Source: Candidatus Accumulibacter phosphatis (lineage in GTDB: Bacteria; Pseudomonadota; Gammaproteobacteria; Burkholderiales; Rhodocyclaceae). From it: a stretch of DNA of 42,799 nt. Below the pieces are notes generated by a model, which saw only the letters and a list, made by a program, of their open reading frames with translations, searched no databases and was not told where the DNA came from. Below, one piece after another: positions 1 to 8,783 of the stretch; the stretch's first letter is position 1; each line of letters begins with the position of its first letter. The stretch is from assembly GCF_012939955.1 (NCBI RefSeq), contig NZ_SPMY01000026.1:1-42799 (forward strand), read 5' to 3'. A program made the position numbers and the translations under genes.

Positions 1-630
1 CTCACGCGCCAGGCCGAGGGCTTGATGAAGAACGTGCGCGCACACGCCGCCTTGAATCGGGCGCTGGCCGCCCGGGGCCTGCGCCCGGCCGCCGCGGCGG
101 TGCGCCATTTCGGTGAATTCGACTACCAGGCGCGCTCCTGGCCGCGCGCCTTCCGGGTGGTGCTCAAGGCCGAAGTCCTGACCGGTAGCGCGATCACGCC
201 TGCCAAGGACAATCAGCGCTACGTGGTCACCTCCTTGCGTGGCCCCTCGCCGCGGACGCTTTACCAACAGGACTACTGTGGCCGCGGCCAGGCTGAGAAT
301 TTGATCAAGCAAGTGAAAAGCGATCTGAAATCGGATCGGACATCCGCTTCGTCCTTCCTCGCCAACTTCGCTCGCCTGCTGCTGAGCGCCGCGGCCTACG
401 TTCTGCATCAGCAACTGCGCCACCTGGGGCTGCAAGGCACGCCGTTGGCGACGGCACAGCCCAAGACCGTCATCCTCGCGCTGTTCAAGATCGCCGTCCG
501 CGTCAAACAGTACAAGGACCGGGTGCTGCTGCAGCTACCCAGCAGTTGCCCGCTCAAGGGGCTGCTGGCACAGCTCTGCAAGAGGCTTTACCCCGCCAAG
601 CGGATGCGCCCCATGCCGGCTTCGCCATGA
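1..630 (+). CDS. IS1380-family transposase, C-terminal part
   Basis: Open from the first base of the window, so the true start lies upstream. The visible 209 residues match the C-terminal end of IS1380-type DDE transposases. A stretch YYCGRGQAENLIKQVKSDLK (about nt 274-333), with the glutamate and spacing typical of the family, is followed by a helical region ANFARLLLSAAAYVLHQQLR. The enzyme cuts and pastes its own element. The gene ends at the TGA at 628-630 and sits immediately upstream of the disrupted pilB, so it is the probable cause of that lesion. The family call rests on remembered motif similarity; that it is a transposase is near certain. Confidence 0.85.
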   Translation, partial: LTRQAEGLMKNVRAHAALNRALAARGLRPAAAAVRHFGEFDYQARSWPRAFRVVLKAEVLTGSAITPAKDNQRYVVTSLRGPSPRTLYQQDYCGRGQAENLIKQVKSDLKSDRTSASSFLANFARLLLSAAAYVLHQQLRHLGLQGTPLATAQPKTVILALFKIAVRVKQYKDRVLLQLPSSCPLKGLLAQLCKRLYPAKRMRPMPASP

Positions 631-795
631 ACACGCCACGTCTGGCCCACGAGAGGCAGCCACCCACCCTGACCATCAACCACTTCTCACGCTTCTCCCC
701 GCTTGCGGGGTCGGGGGAACTATCGCCTGGAAATCGAAAAATGCGTAGTCAAGCCCCGGGGGGAGGCACAGGGCAGCGTTTGTGCAACATCCGGG
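1..795 (+). mobile_element. IS1380-type insertion sequence, right part
   Basis: The 3' part of an insertion sequence whose left end lies before the window. It holds the transposase C-terminus (to 630) and about 165 bp of non-coding tail. The right boundary is inferred: recognisable PilB protein sequence starts abruptly at about 796, right after CAACATCCGGG at 785-795. Read from the outside in, that end starts CCCGGATGTTGC, and a terminal repeat beginning CC is usual for IS1380 elements. The matching left end is not visible, so the inverted repeat and the target duplication cannot be confirmed. Confidence 0.7.
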
Positions 796-2349
796 CTAGA
801 CCTGGCGCGTTTTGCCGCCGAGAAGTTCGGCTACCCCTTGCTCGATCTGTCCGCCTTCGACGACACACAGATCCAGAAGAGCGCGATTGACCGCAAGCTG
901 ATCGCCAGCCATCGCGTCGTGCCCCTGCACAAGCGCGGCAACCGCCTGGCAATAGCCATCGCCGACCCCACCAATCTGCGCGCGCTTGATGAAATCCGCT
1001 TCCAGACCGGCTTGGCGGTGGACCCGGTAATCGTCGAAGAAAACAAGCTCGCCCCCCTGGTCGCCAAACTCTCGGAGTCGGTCGAAGACAGCCTGAAGAG
1101 CTTTACCAGCGAGGACATTGACCTCGAGTTTACTGACGAGAAGACACAGGAGAAAACCGACGATGCCTCAGCCGTCGAGGTCGACGACGCGCCGGTCGTC
1201 CGCTTCATTCAGAAAATGATGCTCGATGCGATCAACGACGGGGCCTCCGACATCCATTTCGAACCGTATGAAAAGAGCTATCGCATCCGCTTTCGTACGG
1301 ACGGCATCTTGCGCGAAGTGGCGGCGCCACCGCTGGTCATCAAGGACAAGATTGCTTCGCGGATCAAGGTCATTTCGCGCCTGAACATTGCCGAGAAACG
1401 CGTTCCCCAGGATGGTCGGATGCGTCTGGTGCTGTCCAAGAGTCGAGCCATCGACTTCCGGGTCAGTACCTTGCCGACGATGTACGGCGAAAAGATCGTC
1501 TTGCGGATTCTCGACCCGGCCAGCGCCAGCCTCGGGATCGATGCGCTGGGATACGAGCCCGAGCAGAAAGAACTGTTGCTCGACGCCATCAACCGACCCT
1601 ACGGCATGATCCTGGTCACTGGACCGACGGGTTCCGGAAAAACCGTTTCGCTCTATACCTGCCTCAACATTCTCAACAAGGCCGGGGTCAACATCGCCAC
1701 CGCCGAAGACCCGGCCGAAATACCACTGCCAGGAATCAACCAGGTCAACGTCGATGACAAAGCCGGGCTCACCTTCCCGGTGGCGCTCAAGGCCTTTCTC
1801 CGGCAGGATCCGGACATCATCATGGTCGGCGAAATCCGCGACATCGAAACGGCGGAAATCGCGATCAAGGCAGCGCAAACCGGGCACATCGTCTTGTCGA
1901 CCTTGCACACCAATGATGCGCCGGGAACGCTGACTCGCCTGATGAACATGGGCATTCCGACCTTTAACCTGGCCTCGAGCATTCTGCTGATCACCGCGCA
2001 GCGCCTGGTGCGCCGGCTGTGCACCTGCAAGAAGCCGCTCGACACACCGGTCGAGACCTTGCTCAACGCCGGCTTCCTGGAAAGCGATCTGGATGGCACC
2101 TGGACGCTCTACGGTCCGGGCGAGTGCGAACGCTGCAAGGGGAGTGGCTACAAGGGACGGGTAGGGCTCTACGAGGTGATGCCGGTCACTGAAGCGATTC
2201 AACGCATTGTCATGGCCAACGGCACGGAGCATGACGTGGCAGACCAGGCCAGACAGGAAGGCGTCAATGATTTGCGTCGCTCCGGGCTGCTGAAGGTCAA
2301 GCAAGGGCTCACCTCTCTCGACGAAATTCTCGGCAGCACCAACGCTTGA
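703..2349 (+). CDS. pilB: Type IV pilus assembly ATPase PilB, N-terminus replaced by IS sequence
   Basis: The cytoplasmic hexameric ATPase that drives pilus extension, normally acting with PilC and the PilMNOP platform. The ATPase core is complete: Walker A GPTGSGKT at about residue 307, Walker B and Asp box IIMVGEIRDIETAE at about 370, a His box around STLHTNDAPGT, and the zinc-binding cysteine pairs CTC and CERC in the C-terminal third. Homology starts only at LARFAAEKFGYPLLDL (about nt 796), which in PilB proteins lies some 50-60 residues in. The first 31 codons read out of IS DNA from a TTG at 703 with no clear Shine-Dalgarno. There is no in-frame ATG until about residue 171. The native promoter, start and most of the N-terminal domain are therefore missing, and the product may be absent or truncated. 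Confidence 0.85.
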   Translation: MRGRGNYRLEIEKCVVKPRGEAQGSVCATSGLDLARFAAEKFGYPLLDLSAFDDTQIQKSAIDRKLIASHRVVPLHKRGNRLAIAIADPTNLRALDEIRFQTGLAVDPVIVEENKLAPLVAKLSESVEDSLKSFTSEDIDLEFTDEKTQEKTDDASAVEVDDAPVVRFIQKMMLDAINDGASDIHFEPYEKSYRIRFRTDGILREVAAPPLVIKDKIASRIKVISRLNIAEKRVPQDGRMRLVLSKSRAIDFRVSTLPTMYGEKIVLRILDPASASLGIDALGYEPEQKELLLDAINRPYGMILVTGPTGSGKTVSLYTCLNILNKAGVNIATAEDPAEIPLPGINQVNVDDKAGLTFPVALKAFLRQDPDIIMVGEIRDIETAEIAIKAAQTGHIVLSTLHTNDAPGTLTRLMNMGIPTFNLASSILLITAQRLVRRLCTCKKPLDTPVETLLNAGFLESDLDGTWTLYGPGECERCKGSGYKGRVGLYEVMPVTEAIQRIVMANGTEHDVADQARQEGVNDLRRSGLLKVKQGLTSLDEILGSTNA

Positions 2350-2363
2350 AGAGGAGGAAATAG

Positions 2364-3602
2364 ATGGCCACCGCTGCGAAACGCACCCGAAGAGCCGAGC
2401 CGGAAGTCAAAGAATACGTCTTTCTCTGGGAAGGTAAAAACAAGACTGGCAAGGTCGTCCGCGGCGAGCAACGCGCCAACAGCCAGAACGTCGTGCGCGC
2501 GACGCTGCGACGGCAGGGAATTCTCGTCAGCAAGGTCTCCAAGCAGCGCTTCAAGGGTGGACGTCAAGTCACCGAAAAGGACATCGCGCTGTTCACGCGG
2601 CAATTGGCAACGATGATGAAAGCCGGCGTGCCGCTGCTGCAGACTTTTGAAATCGTCGGCCGCGGACACGACAACCCGGCGGTCGGCAAACTGCTCCTGG
2701 ACATCAAGTCCGACGTCGAGACCGGAAGTTCGCTGTCGCAAGCCTTCCGCAAATATCCGCTGCATTTCGACCAGTTGTACTGCAATCTGGTCGCTGCCGG
2801 TGAGCAGGCCGGCATTCTCGAAACGCTCCTCGACCGACTGGCGACCTACAAGGAGAAAATGATCGCCATCAAGTCCAAGATCAAGGCCGCGCTGTTCTAC
2901 CCGGTAGCGATCATCGTCGTCGCGTTCGTCATCACCGCAGTGATCATGATCTTCGTGATTCCGGCTTTCAAGGAAGTCTTCAAGAGCTTCGGTGCCGACC
3001 TGCCGACGCCAACACTGGTGGTAATCGCCATATCGGACGTCTTCATCGAGTATTGGTGGGCCATTTTCGGCGGCATCGGTGGCAGCGTCTTTGCCTTCTT
3101 CTACACCTGGAAACGTTCGGAGAAGATGCAGATGGCTTTCGACCGCCTGTTCCTCCGTTTGCCTGTTTTCGGCGACATCATCCGCAAGTCGGTCATCGCC
3201 CGCTGGACACGTACCCTGGCCACCATGTTCGCGGCCGGCGTCCCCCTTGTCGAGTCGCTGGAATCGGTAGGTGGCGCAGCCGGGAACTACGTTTACAAGG
3301 TCGGCACCCGGCAGATCCAGAGCGAGGTCAGCACCGGCACCAGCCTCACTTCGGCGATGCAGAACTCGGCGCTTTTCCCGAATATGGTGAATCAGATGGT
3401 CGCCATCGGTGAAGAGTCCGGCGCCCTCGATTCAATGCTCGGCAAGGTTGCCGACTTCTTCGAGGCCGAGGTTGACGACGCGGTCGAGGCGCTGTCCAGC
3501 CTCATGGAACCGATCATCATGGTCGTTCTCGGGGTGCTGATCGGTGGCATGGTGATTGCCATGTATCTGCCGATCTTCAAACTGGGCGCGGTCGTCGGAT
3601 AG
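2364..3602 (+). CDS. pilC: Type IV pilus inner-membrane platform protein PilC
   Basis: A 412-residue polytopic protein of the GspF/PilC family, the inner-membrane platform coupled to PilB. There are two T2SSF repeats: the first around residues 70-195 (KDIALFTRQLATMMKAGVPLL), the second around 275-400 (ARWTRTLATMFAAGVPLVESL). Hydrophobic spans sit near residues 175-205, 220-245 and 380-405. The ATG at 2364 follows a strong GAGGAGG 7 bases upstream and lies 14 bp after the pilB stop. The stop overlaps the pilD start (TAGTG). With pilB damaged, polar effects of the upstream IS could also lower expression here. Confidence 0.95.
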   Translation: MATAAKRTRRAEPEVKEYVFLWEGKNKTGKVVRGEQRANSQNVVRATLRRQGILVSKVSKQRFKGGRQVTEKDIALFTRQLATMMKAGVPLLQTFEIVGRGHDNPAVGKLLLDIKSDVETGSSLSQAFRKYPLHFDQLYCNLVAAGEQAGILETLLDRLATYKEKMIAIKSKIKAALFYPVAIIVVAFVITAVIMIFVIPAFKEVFKSFGADLPTPTLVVIAISDVFIEYWWAIFGGIGGSVFAFFYTWKRSEKMQMAFDRLFLRLPVFGDIIRKSVIARWTRTLATMFAAGVPLVESLESVGGAAGNYVYKVGTRQIQSEVSTGTSLTSAMQNSALFPNMVNQMVAIGEESGALDSMLGKVADFFEAEVDDAVEALSSLMEPIIMVVLGVLIGGMVIAMYLPIFKLGAVVG

Positions 3603-4462
3603 TGCTCGACCTCGTCCCTGCTGACCTGCCCCCGGCCCTCTTCGCGCTGATCTGCGGAGTGCTCGGGCTGCTGGTTGGCAGCTTTCTCAATGTCGTCATT
3701 CACCGCTTGCCGACGATGATGGAGCGCGAGTGGCGCAACCACTGCGCCGAACTATGCGGTGACGAGGCACCGCAACACGAGCCGTTGTCACTGGCCAGGC
3801 CCGGCTCGCGCTGTCCCGCGTGTGGGCATGCGATTACCGCGCTCGAGAACATTCCGCTACTGAGCTGGCTGTTTCTGCGCGGCCGCTGCTCGGCGTGCGC
3901 AGCTCCGATCTCGCTACGCTACCCACTGGTCGAAGCGATCAGCGGCCTGTTGTGTGCCTTTGCTGCGTTTCATTTCGGCTATGGCTGGACAAGCCTGGCG
4001 GCCATGCTGCTGATCTGGGGCCTCATCGCCCTGACCTGCATCGACTTCGACAGCCAGCTGTTGCCGGATGCGATCACGCTGCCCCTGCTTTGGGCCGGCC
4101 TGCTTGTCAATCTTTTTGGCACTTTCGCCGACCTGCAAGCGGCGGTCATCGGGGCGATGTGCGGCTATCTTGCCCTGTGGTCTGTGTATTGGGCGTTCAA
4201 ATTGACCACCGGCAAGGAGGGCATGGGCTACGGTGACTTCAAGCTACTCGCCGCCCTCGGCGCCTGGCTCGGCTGGGAGATGCTGCCCCTGACCATCCTG
4301 CTCTCGTCACTGCTGGGCGCAGTGGTCGGTATCGCACTGATCGTGATTGCCAAGCGCGGGCGCAGCGTGCCCATTCCCTTTGGCCCCTACCTGGCGATGG
4401 CCGGCTTGCTGGCGCTGTTCTGGGGAAAGCCACTGACGCGCGCCTACCTGAGCTTGCTGTAG
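3602..4462 (+). CDS. pilD: Prepilin peptidase / N-methyltransferase PilD
   Basis: A bifunctional membrane aspartyl protease that cleaves type IV prepilin leader peptides and N-methylates the new N-terminus. It has 286 residues, usual for the family. The cytoplasmic N-terminal loop carries the paired zinc motif C71-x2-C74 and C96-x2-C99. The two catalytic aspartates lie in CIDFDSQLLPD (about residue 147) and in GMGYGDFKLLAALGAWLG (about residue 208). At least six hydrophobic helices are visible. The GTG start at 3602 overlaps the pilC stop by one base, so translation is probably coupled. It ends the pilBCD operon; coaE, a common next gene elsewhere, is not present. Confidence 0.95.
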   Translation: MLDLVPADLPPALFALICGVLGLLVGSFLNVVIHRLPTMMEREWRNHCAELCGDEAPQHEPLSLARPGSRCPACGHAITALENIPLLSWLFLRGRCSACAAPISLRYPLVEAISGLLCAFAAFHFGYGWTSLAAMLLIWGLIALTCIDFDSQLLPDAITLPLLWAGLLVNLFGTFADLQAAVIGAMCGYLALWSVYWAFKLTTGKEGMGYGDFKLLAALGAWLGWEMLPLTILLSSLLGAVVGIALIVIAKRGRSVPIPFGPYLAMAGLLALFWGKPLTRAYLSLL

Positions 4463-4530
4463 CCTTTCCGGCTGGCAACTGGAGCCCCCGCAGCCGCGGC
4501 GGAGACGGGTAAACGATACCGGGGTTCGCG

Positions 4531-4536
4531 TATAAT
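4531..4536 (+). promoter_or_regulatory. Probable sigma-70 -10 box for the fmdB-DUF502-aspS run
   Basis: A perfect TATAAT at 4531-4536, 44 bases before the FmdB ATG, in an otherwise GC-rich 117 bp gap after pilD. The -35 region is weak; TAAACG near 4510 is the best match. It would transcribe the FmdB gene and the overlapping DUF502 gene, and perhaps aspS. Confidence 0.5.
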
Positions 4537-4579
4537 CGTGCCTTTTCGGGCGCTATCCTGCGCCTTTTGAGGGTTCGTC

Positions 4580-4954
4580 ATGCCGATTTACGCCTATCGC
4601 TGCGAAACTTGCGGTTTCGAAAACGATCACCTGCAAAAACTGAGTGACCCGGCCTTGAGTATCTGCCCGGAATGTGAACAGGCGACCTATACGAAGCAGG
4701 TAACGGCGGCCGGCTTTCAGTTGAAAGGCAACGGCTGGTATGTGACCGATTTCAAGGGTGGCAACAAGGCCCCGTCGACAGCCACAGGCCCCGAAAACAA
4801 GCACAGCTCGCCAACCGGTACGGAAAATACGACGAGCTCAACGGCGCAGGCCAGCGCTTCAAGCAGTTCAACGAGCTCGACCAAAACAACGACTTCGGCC
4901 GACAGTACGCCCGCCAGTGCGAAGAGCACGGCGGCTGTTAAAGACAAGGGATGA
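4580..4954 (+). CDS. FmdB-family zinc ribbon protein with Ser/Thr-rich tail
   Basis: A 124-residue protein of the FmdB (CxxC_CXXC_SSSS) family, a putative regulator of unknown target. The N-terminal zinc ribbon is plain: MPIYAYRC8-x2-C11 and C29-x2-C32, followed by the family's KQVTAAGFQLKGNGWYVTDF segment. The last 50 residues are low-complexity Ser, Thr and Ala. In betaproteobacteria this gene typically sits directly before a DUF502 gene and aspS, exactly as here. Its TGA overlaps the next ATG (ATGA at 4951-4954). Molecular function is not established. Confidence 0.9.
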   Translation: MPIYAYRCETCGFENDHLQKLSDPALSICPECEQATYTKQVTAAGFQLKGNGWYVTDFKGGNKAPSTATGPENKHSSPTGTENTTSSTAQASASSSSTSSTKTTTSADSTPASAKSTAAVKDKG

Positions 4955-5616
4955 AGCGGTATTTCATCACCGGACTGCTGATCTGGGTGCCATTGGCGAT
5001 CACAGCCTGGGTGTTGGTGCTGATCGTCGGCACCATGGACCAATCGATGCGCCTGCTGCCGACGGCGATCCAGCCGCGCACTCTGCTCGGCTTCGACATC
5101 CCGGGTGCCGGCGCGATACTGACCCTGCTGATCATCATCACCACCGGCTTGCTGGCCGCCAACTTCATCGGCCAACAGCTGGTGCGCTGGTGGGAACATC
5201 TGCTGGCGCGCATTCCGGTCGTCAATTCGATCTACAACAGCGTCAAGCAGGTTTCCGACACCCTATTCTCGTCATCCGGAAACGCTTTTCGCAAAGCGCT
5301 GCTGGTCGAGTACCCGCGTCGCGGAGCCTGGACGATCGCCTTCCTGACGGGCAGACCGGGCGCTGATCTGCTTCGCCACCTCGACGGTGACTTTGTCAGC
5401 GTGTACGTGCCGACGACCCCCAACCCGACCTCCGGCTTCTTCCTGATGCTGCCGAGAACAGACGTCATCGAACTGGAGATGAGCGTCGATACGGCGTTGA
5501 AGTACGTCATTTCCATGGGCGTCGTCGCGCCACCGTCCACGCACTCGAAAAAATCGGCAGCTTCGAAACCATCGGCGGCCGCCGTCGCGCCGCCCATCGA
5601 CCCCACCATAACCTGA
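4951..5616 (+). CDS. DUF502 family inner-membrane protein
   Basis: A 221-residue membrane protein of the DUF502 family. The N-terminus carries a transmembrane helix (about residues 5-28: FITGLLIWVPLAITAWVLVL) and a second at about 48-72. These are followed by the conserved soluble part with IPVVNSIYNSVKQV and the VYVPTTPNPTSGFFLMLP motif, which is diagnostic for the family. The tail is Ala/Ser/Pro-rich. It is translationally coupled to the FmdB gene by a 4-bp overlap and precedes aspS by 21 bp. Function is unknown. Confidence 0.9.
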   Translation: MKRYFITGLLIWVPLAITAWVLVLIVGTMDQSMRLLPTAIQPRTLLGFDIPGAGAILTLLIIITTGLLAANFIGQQLVRWWEHLLARIPVVNSIYNSVKQVSDTLFSSSGNAFRKALLVEYPRRGAWTIAFLTGRPGADLLRHLDGDFVSVYVPTTPNPTSGFFLMLPRTDVIELEMSVDTALKYVISMGVVAPPSTHSKKSAASKPSAAAVAPPIDPTIT

Positions 5617-5637
5617 TATCAGCAACCCGGAAACAGC

Positions 5638-7440
5638 ATGCGAACCCATTACTGCGGACAAGTCAATTCACAGCTCATCGGCCAGGAAGTGAGGCTTTGC
5701 GGCTGGGCGCATCGGCGGCGAGACCACGGCGGCGTCATCTTTGTCGACCTGCGCGACCGCGAGGGCCTGGCTCAGATCGTCTGCGACCCGGATCGCCCGG
5801 AAATGTTCGCGACCGCCGAAGGGGTGCGCAACGAGTTCTGCCTGCGCATTACGGGCAAGGTTCGCGCCCGTCCCGAAGGAACGGTGAACGCCAACATCGC
5901 CAGTGGTGAAGTCGAGATTCTCTGTCACAAGATGGAGATTCTCAACGCTTCGGCGACGCCGCCGTTTCAGCTTGACGAAGAGAACCTGTCGGAAAGTATC
6001 CGCCTGCAGCACCGGGTAATCGACCTGCGCCGTCCGCAGATGCAGAAGAACATGCGCTTGCGCTACCAAACGGCGCGCGCCTTTCGCCGCTTCCTCGACG
6101 ACGCCGGCTTCATGGACATCGAAACGCCGATGCTCACCAAGAGCACCCCGGAAGGAGCGCGCGACTATCTGGTACCGTCACGCGTTCATCCGGGGCAGTT
6201 CTTCGCCCTGCCACAATCGCCACAACTGTTCAAGCAACTGCTGATGGTCGCCGGCTTCGACCGCTATTACCAGATCGTCAAGTGCTTTCGCGACGAGGAC
6301 TTGCGCGCCGACCGGCAGCCGGAGTTCACGCAGATCGATATCGAGACATCGTTCATGGCCGAGGACGAAATTGTCGCGCTCATGGAGAAGCTGATCCGGG
6401 CGGTATTCCGCGAAGTGCTGGCCGTCGAGTTGCCCAACCCCTTTCCCCGCCTGAGCTACGGCGAGGCGATGAATCGTTACGGTTCGGACAAGCCGGATCT
6501 GCGCGTCACTCTCGAACTCGTCGAAGTCACCGACGCGCTCAAGGACGTTTCCTTCAAGGTCTTTGCCGGCGTCGCCAACAGCGCGGGCGGGCGCATTGCC
6601 GCCTTGCGTGTTCCTGGTGGTGCCACGCTGACACGTGGCGAGATCGACGCCTATACCCAGTTCGTCGGTATCTACGGTGCTCGCGGCCTGGCCTACATCA
6701 AGGTAAATGATGTCACGCAGCTCAACGAGACCGGACTGCAATCGCCGATCGTCAAGAATCTGCATGCCGTTGCGCTGCAGACCATCGTTGAGCGCACCGG
6801 CGCACAGTCCGGCGATCTGATTTTCTTCGGCGCCGACAAGAGCAAGGTCGTCAATGACGCGCTGGGCGCACTGCGCGTCAAGATCGGTCACGAAAAGGGC
6901 TTCCTGAACCCTAACCCCTGGGAGCCGGTGTGGATCGTGGACTTCCCGATGTTCGACTTCGACGAAGCCGAACGACGCTGGAGCGCCTGCCACCACCCAT
7001 TCACCAGCCCCAAAGACGGCCACCTCGACCGCCTGCAGAGCGACCCGGGCAACTGCCTGGCGAAAGCTTACGACCTGGCACTGAACGGTTCGGAACTGGG
7101 TGGCGGCTCGGTGCGTATCCACCAGGCCGAGGTGCAGGAGAGGGTCTTCAAGGTGCTCGGTATTAGCGACGAGGAAGCGCAACTCAAGTTTGGCTTCCTG
7201 CTCGATGCACTCAAGTACGGTGCGCCACCGCACGGTGGCCTGGCCTTCGGCCTCGATCGCATCGTCGCCATGATGGCCGGCGCCGAGTCGATCCGCGACG
7301 TGATCGCTTTTCCGAAAACCCAGCGCGCGCAGTGTCTGCTCACCGACGCGCCAAACAGCGTCGACGAGAAACAGCTGCGCGAACTGCATATCCGCCTGCG
7401 CCAGAAAGTCGAAACGCAGGTCGAGGTCGGCAAGGGCTAG
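5638..7440 (+). CDS. aspS: Aspartyl-tRNA synthetase, probably non-discriminating
   Basis: A class II synthetase that charges tRNA with aspartate. At 600 residues it is the bacterial-type length. In order: an N-terminal OB-fold anticodon domain ([20 protein letters not shown]); the catalytic core with motif 2 in [18 protein letters not shown] (about residue 217); a GAD insertion around residues 290-400; and motif 3 [16 protein letters not shown] (about residue 530). Residue 30 is His in RRRDHGG. In the characterised Pseudomonas aeruginosa enzyme the equivalent His31 is linked to charging both tRNA-Asp and tRNA-Asn, so this one is probably non-discriminating and would need GatCAB. That last point is inference. 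Confidence 0.97.
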   Translation: MRTHYCGQVNSQLIGQEVRLCGWAHRRRDHGGVIFVDLRDREGLAQIVCDPDRPEMFATAEGVRNEFCLRITGKVRARPEGTVNANIASGEVEILCHKMEILNASATPPFQLDEENLSESIRLQHRVIDLRRPQMQKNMRLRYQTARAFRRFLDDAGFMDIETPMLTKSTPEGARDYLVPSRVHPGQFFALPQSPQLFKQLLMVAGFDRYYQIVKCFRDEDLRADRQPEFTQIDIETSFMAEDEIVALMEKLIRAVFREVLAVELPNPFPRLSYGEAMNRYGSDKPDLRVTLELVEVTDALKDVSFKVFAGVANSAGGRIAALRVPGGATLTRGEIDAYTQFVGIYGARGLAYIKVNDVTQLNETGLQSPIVKNLHAVALQTIVERTGAQSGDLIFFGADKSKVVNDALGALRVKIGHEKGFLNPNPWEPVWIVDFPMFDFDEAERRWSACHHPFTSPKDGHLDRLQSDPGNCLAKAYDLALNGSELGGGSVRIHQAEVQERVFKVLGISDEEAQLKFGFLLDALKYGAPPHGGLAFGLDRIVAMMAGAESIRDVIAFPKTQRAQCLLTDAPNSVDEKQLRELHIRLRQKVETQVEVGKG

Positions 7441-7445
7441 CAGCC

Positions 7446-7865
7446 GTGCTACGCGCCACCGCTTCTTTTCGGCTGCTACTGGGTACGGTGGCGCTGCTCG
7501 CGCTGCTGGCAGTGCTCGGCCTCTTGGGCGCGAGCACTGCCACGGCACGCGAAAGCGTGCCCCTCAACAGCGTCGCACTGGCCGAGCTGCCTGCCGAAGC
7601 GCGGCAAACCCTGCAATTGATCAAGCAAGGCGGACCCTTCCCGTATGTGCCCAAGGACGGCAGCGTCTTCGGCAATTTCGAGAAGCGCCTCCCCTTGCAG
7701 CCACGCGCTTACTATCGGGAATACACGGTACCGACTCCGGGTCGCCGCGACCGCGGACCGCGACGCATTGTCGCCGGAGCGGGCAGCGGTGGTGATGTCG
7801 CCACCTCCGGCGAGTACTACTACACCGGCGATCACTACCGCAGCTTCCGCCGAATCCGCGAATAG
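7446..7865 (+). CDS. Secreted barnase/RNase Sa-like guanyl-specific ribonuclease
   Basis: 139 residues from a GTG at 7446, five bases after the aspS stop; longer upstream starts would overlap aspS. A hydrophobic signal or anchor segment occupies about residues 9-32 (LLLGTVALLALLAVLGLLGA). The mature part has the order of the microbial RNase N1/T1 fold: LPAEARQTLQLIKQGGPFPY, GSVFGNFEKRLP, the catalytic Glu in YYREYTVPTPG, the Arg in RRIVAG, and the catalytic His in YYTGDHYRSFRRI. It likely cleaves RNA after G, outside the cytoplasm. The barstar-type inhibitor gene follows after 22 bp, which supports the assignment strongly. Confidence 0.88.
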   Translation: MLRATASFRLLLGTVALLALLAVLGLLGASTATARESVPLNSVALAELPAEARQTLQLIKQGGPFPYVPKDGSVFGNFEKRLPLQPRAYYREYTVPTPGRRDRGPRRIVAGAGSGGDVATSGEYYYTGDHYRSFRRIRE

Positions 7866-7887
7866 TTACCAATAGCCACCATCTGCC

Positions 7888-8331
7888 ATGACTCAGAAGA
7901 ATCTGCAAGCGCTGTTGGAGGATGCACGCCAGGCCGGCATCTACGCTCTGCCGCATGGCGATCGTCTGGCCCTCAGAGACGCGGCCGAGGCAGCCGGCTT
8001 TGCCTGTTTCGAGGCCGATCTCGGCGACTGCGACCGGATCGAGGCGGTACTTACCCAGCTCGGCCGCCAGTTCGGCTTCCCCGAATGGTACGGCAGCAAC
8101 TTCGACGCTCTGAAAGATTGCCTGAGCGATATCTCCTGGCGCGAAGAACCCGGCTATCTATTGATCCTGTCGCGAGCTGACACCCTGCAGTTCGCGAACG
8201 CAGACGCTTTCCGGACGCTCAACGACGTCTTTGCCGCCGTGATTGATGCATGGCGTGCGCAAGACGTCCCGATGTGGGTTGTCTACGACTGCCAGACCGA
8301 CGGCCTGGCGACTCTTCCGACCCTGGAATGA
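7888..8331 (+). CDS. Barstar-family ribonuclease inhibitor
   Basis: A 147-residue cytoplasmic protein with the barstar fold. The hallmark FGFPEWYGSNFDALKDCLSD (about residues 66-85) contains the helix and acidic residues that plug the active site of barnase-type RNases. The N-terminal 35 residues extend beyond the 90-residue classic barstar. It lies directly downstream of the RNase gene and overlaps nudB by ATGA (8328-8331). The pairing suggests it protects the producer from prematurely folded RNase. The enzyme-inhibitor match is inferred from adjacency. Confidence 0.9.
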   Translation: MTQKNLQALLEDARQAGIYALPHGDRLALRDAAEAAGFACFEADLGDCDRIEAVLTQLGRQFGFPEWYGSNFDALKDCLSDISWREEPGYLLILSRADTLQFANADAFRTLNDVFAAVIDAWRAQDVPMWVVYDCQTDGLATLPTLE

Positions 8332-8783
8332 CTGCCTACAAGCAACCGATATCGGTCCTGGTCGTGGTCCATACCCCGCAACTGCAGGTGCTGCTGCTTG
8401 AACGTGCTGCGCATGCCGGCTACTGGCAGTCAGTCACCGGCAGCCAGGAAGCGGGCGAGGCGCTGCTCGACACGGCGCGGCGTGAACTTGCCGAAGAGAC
8501 CGGCATCCGCACCTCTCCAGGCGAGCTGCAGGACTGGCAGGTGAGCAATCGCTACGAGATTTTTGCCGAGTGGCGGCATCGTTACGCACCGGGCGTACTG
8601 TACAACACCGAGCATGTCTTCTCGCTGCAGGTAGCGGCCGTGCAAGCGGTCAGCCTCGCTCCCGGCGAGCATCTCGACTACTGCTGGCTGCCCTGGCGAG
8701 AGGCTGCCGCAAAATGCTTCTCCTGGAGCAACCGCGACGCGCTGCTCATGCTCCCGGAGAGGGCTTCCCTGGCGAAGCGCTGA
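8328..8783 (+). CDS. nudB: Dihydroneopterin triphosphate diphosphatase NudB (Nudix)
   Basis: A 151-residue Nudix hydrolase. The Nudix box reads G-SQEAG-E-x7-RELAEETGI (about residues 41-63), and the neighbouring sequence (YKQPISVLVVVHTP, LLLERAAHAGYWQSVTGSQE, NTEHVFSL) is that of NudB. This enzyme removes pyrophosphate from 7,8-dihydroneopterin triphosphate in folate synthesis. The ATG at 8328 overlaps the barstar stop. In beta- and gammaproteobacteria nudB often lies near aspS and DUF502, so the barnase-barstar pair looks inserted into a conserved aspS-nudB neighbourhood. The 3' end converges on the CWC gene, overlapping it by 38 bp. Confidence 0.92.
   Translation: MTAYKQPISVLVVVHTPQLQVLLLERAAHAGYWQSVTGSQEAGEALLDTARRELAEETGIRTSPGELQDWQVSNRYEIFAEWRHRYAPGVLYNTEHVFSLQVAAVQAVSLAPGEHLDYCWLPWREAAAKCFSWSNRDALLMLPERASLAKR

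Noticed and set aside
1168-2304. Long frame antisense to pilB
   Set aside because: Shadow frame of a GC-rich gene with no recognisable domain.
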